DNA of 13,011 nucleotides, taken from NCBI GenBank assembly GCA_036269915.1, contig DATBDM010000304.1, forward strand, positions 1-13,011. The letters run 5' to 3'. The stretch comes from DATBDM01 sp036269915 (GTDB lineage Bacteria > Actinomycetota > Thermoleophilia > Solirubrobacterales > Solirubrobacteraceae). Below the pieces are notes generated by a model that worked only from the letters and a program-made list of their open reading frames with translations, was not told the origin of the DNA and ran no database searches. Below are positions 6,356 to 13,011 of this stretch, one piece after another. The first letter of the stretch is position 1. Each line of letters begins with the position of its first letter. The translations under genes and the position numbers were made by a program.

Positions 6356-6382
6356 AGGACGCGCGGGCGGAAGTTCGCCCCC

Positions 6383-8164
6383 TCAGGTGAGCTTGTGGCG
6401 GATCAGGTCGAGGACGCGCTGGCGCTCGACGGCCAGCTCGTGCATGTTCTCGGCGCCCTCGCCCGTGCGCGCGGCGGCGATGCGACGGTCGAGGCGATGG
6501 AGGTCGAGCTGCAGGCCCTCGAGCTCGAGCGTCGCGGGCGTGGCGTCGAGTTGTCCCGCGCGGATGACCAGCTCGGCGACCAGGCGCGCGAGGTCCTCGT
6601 CGCCCGCGGGCAGGTCCCCCGCCGGCGAGCGCAGGCGGCCGCGCAGGTACGCCGCGGCGCGTTGCGTCGTCGGCGCCGTGAAGCGCTGCTCGGGCTCGAG
6701 CTCGGCCAGTCGCGGCTCGCCCTCGTCGGGCAGCGCGATACAGAGCGCGAGGAACGCCCGCTCCTGCTGCTCGATGCGGTCGGGGGTGGGACGCGAGCCG
6801 TTGGCCGTGGGGTGTGCGGAGGGCATCGGACGCCGCGGCGCGGCGGGTCGCAGCAGCGTCTCGCGCACCAGCGAGTCGCTCATCCGCAGCCGGCTCGCGA
6901 CGAGCTGGACCAGGTCGTCCTTGAGGATCGACGCCGGCAGCGGCGCGATGATCGGAACGACCTCGCTCAGGAGCCGGTCGCGGCCTTGCACCGTGCCGGT
7001 CTCGCCCGCGTCGAGGATGCGCTCGACCTGGAAGCGCTCGACCGCCACCGCGCCGTCGAGCAGCGCCTGCATCGCCTCGCCGCCGTCCTGCTGGACCACG
7101 TCGGCCGGATCGCGGCCGGGCGGCAGGCGGACGATGCGGAACTCCACGCCGCGGCCCTGCCGCGCCGCGTTGGCCGCGCGCAGCGACTCGATCGAGCGCG
7201 AGACGGCCTCCTGGCCGGCGCTGTCGGGGTCCTGGCAGAACAGCGCCTCCGGGGCCATGCGGGCCAGCGCGCCGACCTGGGAGGGGGTCAGCGCCGTCCC
7301 CATCGAGCCGACGACCTCGGTCACGCCCGCCTGGCGCAACGCGACCGCGTCCGTGTAGCCCTCGACGAGCACCACGCGCCCGGTCCGGGCCGCCGCGGCG
7401 CGGGCGAGGTCGGCGCCGTAGAGGATCGAGCCCTTGTGGAAGACCTCGTTGTCGGAGGAGTTCAGGTACTTCGGGCCCTGCCCCTCCCCCATCGCGCGCG
7501 CCCCGAAGCCGAGCACCGCGCCGCGGTGATCGGCCAGCGGGAACATGATCCGCCCGCGGAAGCGGTCGTAGATCCCGCGGCCCTCGCGCGAGCGGGCGGA
7601 GAGCCCGGCGGCGAGCAGCTCCTCCTCGGTGTAGCCCTCGCGGCGCGAGGCCATGAGCACCCTGTCCCAGGCCTTCGGCGCGTAGCCGACCCGGTACTCG
7701 CGCAGCACGCTCTCCTCGAGCCCGCGCTCGGCCAGGTACGCGCGCGCCCGCTCGGCCTCGCCGCTCTCCCACAGCACGCGCACGTAGTACGCGGCGGTGC
7801 GCTCGAGCAGTGCCAGCAGGCGCTCGCGCCGCTCACGCCGGGCCGCGTCGCGCGGATCCTCGGTCTCGCGCTCGAGCTCGACGTTGTAGCGGTCGGCGAG
7901 CGCCTCCATCGCGCCGGTGAAGTCCAGGCCCTCGGTCGCCATCACGAAGGCGAAGACGTCGCCGCCCGCTCCGCAGCCGAAGCAGTGGTAGAGCTTCTCG
8001 ACCGGGTCGATGCCGAACGACGGCGTCCGCTCGTCGTGGAACGGGCACAGCCCCTGCAACCGGCGCTGCCCGGCGCGCCGCAGCTCCGTGCGCGCGCCGA
8101 CGAGCTCGGCGAAGTCCACCGCGTCGCGGACGCGCTCGCGCGATTCCTGCGTGTAGCGCGGCAT
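6383..8164 (-). CDS. dnaG: DNA primase DnaG
   Basis: Primase of 593 residues that makes RNA primers for replication at the fork, working with the replicative helicase; the length is normal. The N-terminal CHC2 zinc domain has Cys40, His43, Cys61 and Cys64 (CPFH and CFGC). The catalytic core includes YAPKAWDRV (161-169), GRIMFPL (204-210) with GFGARAM (219-225), and PKYLNSSDNEVFHKG (231-245). The TOPRIM part has VEGYTDA (267-273) with Glu268, then QDPDSAG (311-317), where Pro replaces the usual Gly of DGDxAG, while both Asp residues (312, 314) remain. GRDPAD is at 350-355. The C-terminal helicase-binding region is poorly conserved, as usual. The ATG at 8164 overlaps the dgt stop as TGATG, so translation is coupled. 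No rpoD follows, unlike many genomes. Confidence 0.98.
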   Translation of the reverse strand: MPRYTQESRERVRDAVDFAELVGARTELRRAGQRRLQGLCPFHDERTPSFGIDPVEKLYHCFGCGAGGDVFAFVMATEGLDFTGAMEALADRYNVELERETEDPRDAARRERRERLLALLERTAAYYVRVLWESGEAERARAYLAERGLEESVLREYRVGYAPKAWDRVLMASRREGYTEEELLAAGLSARSREGRGIYDRFRGRIMFPLADHRGAVLGFGARAMGEGQGPKYLNSSDNEVFHKGSILYGADLARAAAARTGRVVLVEGYTDAVALRQAGVTEVVGSMGTALTPSQVGALARMAPEALFCQDPDSAGQEAVSRSIESLRAANAARQGRGVEFRIVRLPPGRDPADVVQQDGGEAMQALLDGAVAVERFQVERILDAGETGTVQGRDRLLSEVVPIIAPLPASILKDDLVQLVASRLRMSDSLVRETLLRPAAPRRPMPSAHPTANGSRPTPDRIEQQERAFLALCIALPDEGEPRLAELEPEQRFTAPTTQRAAAYLRGRLRSPAGDLPAGDEDLARLVAELVIRAGQLDATPATLELEGLQLDLHRLDRRIAAARTGEGAENMHELAVERQRVLDLIRHKLT

Positions 8165-9207
8165 CAGACGGGCAGGCCGTGCGGCACGTAGCGCTCGGAC
8201 CAGGCACGGATGGCGAAGCGGTCGGTCATCCCGGCGAGGTAGTCCACCACGCGGTGCTCGGTCGTGGCGCCGGGTGCGAGCTCCGGCGCGTCGTCGGGAT
8301 GGGCGGCGAACCAGTCGAAGAGCCCGCGCAGCACCCGCTCGAGCTTCGCGTGCTCGGCGCGTGCGGTCGGGCCGAGGTAGACGTGCTCGAACATGAAGGT
8401 GCGCAGCCGCAGCATCGCCGAGCCGACCTCGTCGCCCTGGACCACGTCCCCGGCGCGCTCGGAGTGCTCGACGAGGTCGTGCACGAGCGTGTCGATCCGC
8501 GCCGACCCGCTCGCGCCGAGGATGGCGATCTCGCGCTCGGGCAGCTCGCCGGGCGAGAGCACCCCCGCGCGCACCGCGTCGTCGATGTCGTGGTTGATGT
8601 ACGCGATCCGGTCGACGAGCTTGACGATCCGGCCCTCGAACGTCGCCGGCGTCCCCGCGCCGCTCGTGTGGCGCAGGATCCCGTCGCGCACCGGCGCGGT
8701 GAGGTTGAGGTCCTCGAGCACGTCGACGACCCGCAGCGAGTGCTCGTTGTGGCGGAAGCCGCGGCCGAAGCGCTCCCGCGCGCAGGCGTCGAGCACCGCC
8801 TCGCCGATGTGGCCGAACGGCGGGTGCCCCACGTCATGGCCGAGCCCGATCGCCTCGGCGAGGTCCTCGTTGAGTCGCAGCGCCCGCGCGACCGTGCGCG
8901 AGATCTGCGTGACCTCGAGCGTGTGGGTCAGCCGCGTGCGGTAGTGGTCGCCCTCGGGCGCGACGAAGACCTGCGTCTTGTGCTTGAGGCGCCGGAAGGC
9001 CTTGGAGTGCACGATCCGGTCGCGATCGCGCTGGAAGGGCGTGCGCAGCGAGCAGTCGTCCTCGGGGCGCGCGCGCTCGGCCGGGTACGAGCGCGCGGCC
9101 AGGGGCGAGAAGGACGCCTCCTCGAGTGCCTGGATCCTCGCCGCGTAGTCGTCGCGTCGAGGCGAAGCCGGTGATGAGCGAAGCGAGGCAGATGGCACGA
9201 CCCCCAT
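8164..9207 (-). CDS. dgt: Deoxyguanosinetriphosphate triphosphohydrolase-like protein (dNTPase)
   Basis: HD-domain dNTP triphosphohydrolase of 347 residues; family members cleave dGTP or other dNTPs to nucleoside and triphosphate and shape the dNTP pool. Conserved features are RTPFQRDRDRIVHSKAFRRL (55-74), EGDHYRTRLTHTLEV (85-99, His95), GHDVGHPPFGHIGE (123-136, metal ligands His124 and Asp125) and DRIAYINHDIDDA (198-210). The ATG at 9207 is chosen. A GTG at 9198 is an alternative, and a TTG at 9246 would overlap ppdK. The first 20 residues (Ser/Arg-rich) do not look conserved, and the Shine-Dalgarno candidate AGAAGG (9225-9230) is 17 nt away, so the exact start is unsure. The gene starts 22 bp after ppdK and overlaps dnaG by 1 base, a known dgt-dnaG pairing. 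Confidence 0.95.
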   Translation of the reverse strand: MGVVPSASLRSSPASPRRDDYAARIQALEEASFSPLAARSYPAERARPEDDCSLRTPFQRDRDRIVHSKAFRRLKHKTQVFVAPEGDHYRTRLTHTLEVTQISRTVARALRLNEDLAEAIGLGHDVGHPPFGHIGEAVLDACARERFGRGFRHNEHSLRVVDVLEDLNLTAPVRDGILRHTSGAGTPATFEGRIVKLVDRIAYINHDIDDAVRAGVLSPGELPEREIAILGASGSARIDTLVHDLVEHSERAGDVVQGDEVGSAMLRLRTFMFEHVYLGPTARAEHAKLERVLRGLFDWFAAHPDDAPELAPGATTEHRVVDYLAGMTDRFAIRAWSERYVPHGLPV

Positions 9208-9229
9208 TGTGACCGGCGGTCCGGCCTTC

Positions 9230-11845
<2,616 letters not shown>

Positions 11846-11852
11846 GCGAGCG

Positions 11853-11858
11853 ATCCTA
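11853..11858 (-). promoter_or_regulatory. Candidate -10 box (TAGGAT) of ppdK
   Basis: TAGGAT on the minus strand lies 7 nt before the ppdK ATG, so the expected transcription start would fall on the start codon. A competing reading is that its AGGA is a Shine-Dalgarno, 8 nt from the ATG; sequence alone does not decide. The marR -10 candidate lies only 18 bp away on the other strand, so the two promoters would overlap. Confidence 0.4.
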
Positions 11859-11876
11859 ACCGGGCTCGGGGAGGAG

Positions 11877-11882
11877 TAGTGT
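11877..11882 (+). promoter_or_regulatory. Candidate -10 box (TAGTGT) of the MarR-family gene
   Basis: TAGTGT lies 9 nt before the ATG at 11892. A purine-rich GGGGAGGAG (about 11868-11876) just upstream could be a Shine-Dalgarno, but it would be about 15 nt from the ATG, which is too far to be ideal. No palindromic MarR-type operator is evident in the 46-bp gap shared with ppdK. Confidence 0.35.
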
Positions 11883-11891
11883 CGGCAGTGC

Positions 11892-12347
11892 ATGACGAGC
11901 GTGGCCGGCCCCTCGGATGCGGACACGGAGCGGCTTTCGGAAGCCTTCGACCGCTTCATCGACGCGCTGCGCCGGGCACGCGGCCGCGTCCCGGTCGGAT
12001 CCGACCACCACCTGACGCTCGCCCAGCTGCACCTCGCGGGCGTCGTCGACGCCCATCCCGGGATGACCGTGCGCGAGCTGGCCCGCGCCGCGGGTGTCAC
12101 CCAGCCGACCGTGACGCGCGCGCTCGACGGGCTCGAGCGCCACGACCTCGTGCGCCGCGAGGCCTCCCCGCGCGACCGCCGCTGCGTGCTGGTCGACCTG
12201 ACCGACACCGGCCGCGAGCTGCTGCATGCCGAGCGTGCGCGGCTCGCCCAGCGCCGCCACGAGCTGCTCGCCCAGCTCTCCCCCGAGGAGCGTGCGCAGG
12301 CGGGCCGGATGCTCGACCGCCTCGCCGACCTCGTCGAGCGGATCTAG
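11892..12347 (+). CDS. MarR-family winged-helix transcriptional regulator
   Basis: DNA-binding regulator of 151 residues, the usual MarR length, acting as a dimer. An N-terminal helix region (about 10-30) is followed by the winged helix: LTLAQLHLAGVVDAHPGMTVRELARAAGVTQPTVTRALDGLERHDLVRR (about 41-89), where GVTQPTVTRALDGL is the recognition helix region. The wing EASPRDRRCVLVDLTDTGREL follows, with the Asp-Arg-Arg pattern typical of MarR wings. Dimerising helices finish the protein. An in-frame TAG at 11877 means ATG 11892 is the first available start. Divergent from ppdK across 46 bp, it may control itself and ppdK; that is inference from position. MarR proteins often sense small aromatic or oxidising compounds; no ligand can be read here. 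The stop is 4 bp from that of the convergent membrane-protein gene. Confidence 0.93.
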   Translation: MTSVAGPSDADTERLSEAFDRFIDALRRARGRVPVGSDHHLTLAQLHLAGVVDAHPGMTVRELARAAGVTQPTVTRALDGLERHDLVRREASPRDRRCVLVDLTDTGRELLHAERARLAQRRHELLAQLSPEERAQAGRMLDRLADLVERI

Positions 12348-12351
12348 ACCG

Positions 12352-13011
12352 TCAGGCGTGTGCCGGAGCGGGCTGGGGCGCCTCGTCGCGCTCCCAGCGG
12401 CCGACCGTGCGGCGCAGCTGCAGGTACGCGATGCCGCCCGGGACGGTGGGCAGCCAGAACGCGAAGACGCGATGGGTGAGCACGGCCAGCACGGCGATCC
12501 CGCCGCCCACGCCGAAGCCGAGCAGGACGGCGATGATCCCGCCGTCCACGCCGCCGACCCCGCCGGGCAGCGGCAGGAGGTTGCCGAGCGTGCCCACGAA
12601 GTAGGCCAGCACGATGACCGCGAGATGCGGAGGCGTGCCGAACGCCTTGAACGACGCCCACAGCACGGCGATGTCGAAGCCCCACCAGACCAGCGCGCCG
12701 ACCGACGACAGCAGCGGCTTCTCGCGCAGGGTGCGCAGCGCGTCGCGCGTGCCCACCGCGACGGTGGAGAGCCCCTTACCGGCGGTGTCGAGGATGCGGC
12801 CGTGGCCGCGGCGGCCGAGGTCGTTGGGCAGCGCGGCGGCGGCCAGCGCGACGACGATGGCCAGCGCGCTCAGGCCGGCGGGCAGGAGCGTGAGCGACCA
12901 CGGCGCAGGGCCGGGGAACAGCCCGAGCCACAGGCCGAGGCCGCCGACCAGCAGCGCGCCGACGTAGACCGAGTAGAGCAGGACGAGGAAGGCGACCATC
13001 CGCCGGGCCAC
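12352..13011 (-). CDS. YbhN/UPF0104-type (LPG synthase transmembrane-like) membrane protein, 5' part missing
   Basis: Partial gene: the frame runs off the right edge, so the first in-window codon (GTG) is not a proven start; 219 residues are seen. The family is the polytopic membrane region of lysylphosphatidylglycerol synthase (flippase-like), often found alone without the synthase domain. Hydrophobic segments lie at about 5-32, 38-62, 100-125, 128-145 and 155-196. The GNLLPLPGGVGGVDGG segment (about 142-157) is the family's hallmark loop, and a basic cytoplasmic loop (RRGHGR...TLREK) spans about 66-98. The tail is short and charged, with no catalytic aminoacyl-transfer domain after the membrane part, so it is unlikely to be a full MprF on the C-terminal side. 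It is convergent with marR. The transported lipid is unknown. Confidence 0.88.
   Translation of the reverse strand: MARRMVAFLVLLYSVYVGALLVGGLGLWLGLFPGPAPWSLTLLPAGLSALAIVVALAAAALPNDLGRRGHGRILDTAGKGLSTVAVGTRDALRTLREKPLLSSVGALVWWGFDIAVLWASFKAFGTPPHLAVIVLAYFVGTLGNLLPLPGGVGGVDGGIIAVLLGFGVGGGIAVLAVLTHRVFAFWLPTVPGGIAYLQLRRTVGRWERDEAPQPAPAHA

Noticed and set aside
5564..8191. 875-codon plus-strand open frame across the tRNA, HNH gene and dnaG
   Set aside because: It runs through a tRNA and antisense to dnaG; its composition is Arg/Ala/Leu-rich with no recognisable motif.
11846..12208. Extended N-terminus for ppdK (start at 12208)
   Set aside because: The extra part is antisense to marR and unlike PPDK; the family N-terminus fits the ATG at 11845.

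Overview
The window is very GC-rich, with strong G/C preference at third codon positions and GTG starts. It carries an F420-type luciferase-like oxidoreductase, a dgt-dnaG pair and a bacterial-type pyruvate phosphate dikinase. This fits a high-GC actinobacterium, and the gene style suggests a member of the Thermoleophilia/Solirubrobacterales. The taxonomic placement is inference; no 16S or other marker is present. There is no gene-free stretch over 300 bases and no IS element, CRISPR array, prophage or rRNA.

Left part (1-5518). A secreted or membrane-anchored HExxH zinc metallopeptidase (minus, cut by the window's left edge) is divergent from a short-chain dehydrogenase. A 77-bp gap holding a perfect 9-bp inverted repeat leads to a two-gene signalling unit: an HD-GYP phosphodiesterase with an N-terminal coiled coil, and a stand-alone receiver protein. 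A tightly packed three-gene unit follows: an F420-dependent LLM oxidoreductase of the Rv3520c type, a GNAT acetyltransferase and a GT1 (MGT/UGT-like) glycosyltransferase. Its genes are joined by two 4-bp GTGA overlaps. The unit looks like small-molecule modification enzymes, but the substrates cannot be read from the sequence.

Middle (5526-9207). A strong GC-rich hairpin separates the glycosyltransferase from a convergent minus-strand block. In transcription order that block is ppdK, dgt, dnaG, an HTH/HNH endonuclease-like gene and tRNA-Asn(GTT). The gaps are all short (22 nt, a 1-nt overlap, 27 nt, 26 nt), so one long transcript is possible. ppdK-dgt-dnaG is a known bacterial neighbourhood in which rpoD often follows dnaG. 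Here the next gene is instead a nuclease-like protein with two HTH segments and two zinc-knuckle-like Cys/His sets.

Right part (11846-13011). A MarR-family regulator is divergent from ppdK across only 46 bp, so each promoter would overlap the other. It converges, 4 bp apart, on a YbhN/UPF0104-type membrane protein cut by the right edge.

The most unusual cross-cutting signal is a TAGNNT hexamer placed 7-11 nt before the start codon of four genes, and a little farther upstream of a fifth. This suggests a -10 element feeding leaderless or very short-leader mRNAs. No clearly new multi-gene system is evident. The best leads are the leaderless-promoter pattern, the HNH gene at the dnaG/tRNA junction, the split HD-GYP/receiver pair with its inverted repeat, and the oxidoreductase-acetyltransferase-glycosyltransferase cassette.
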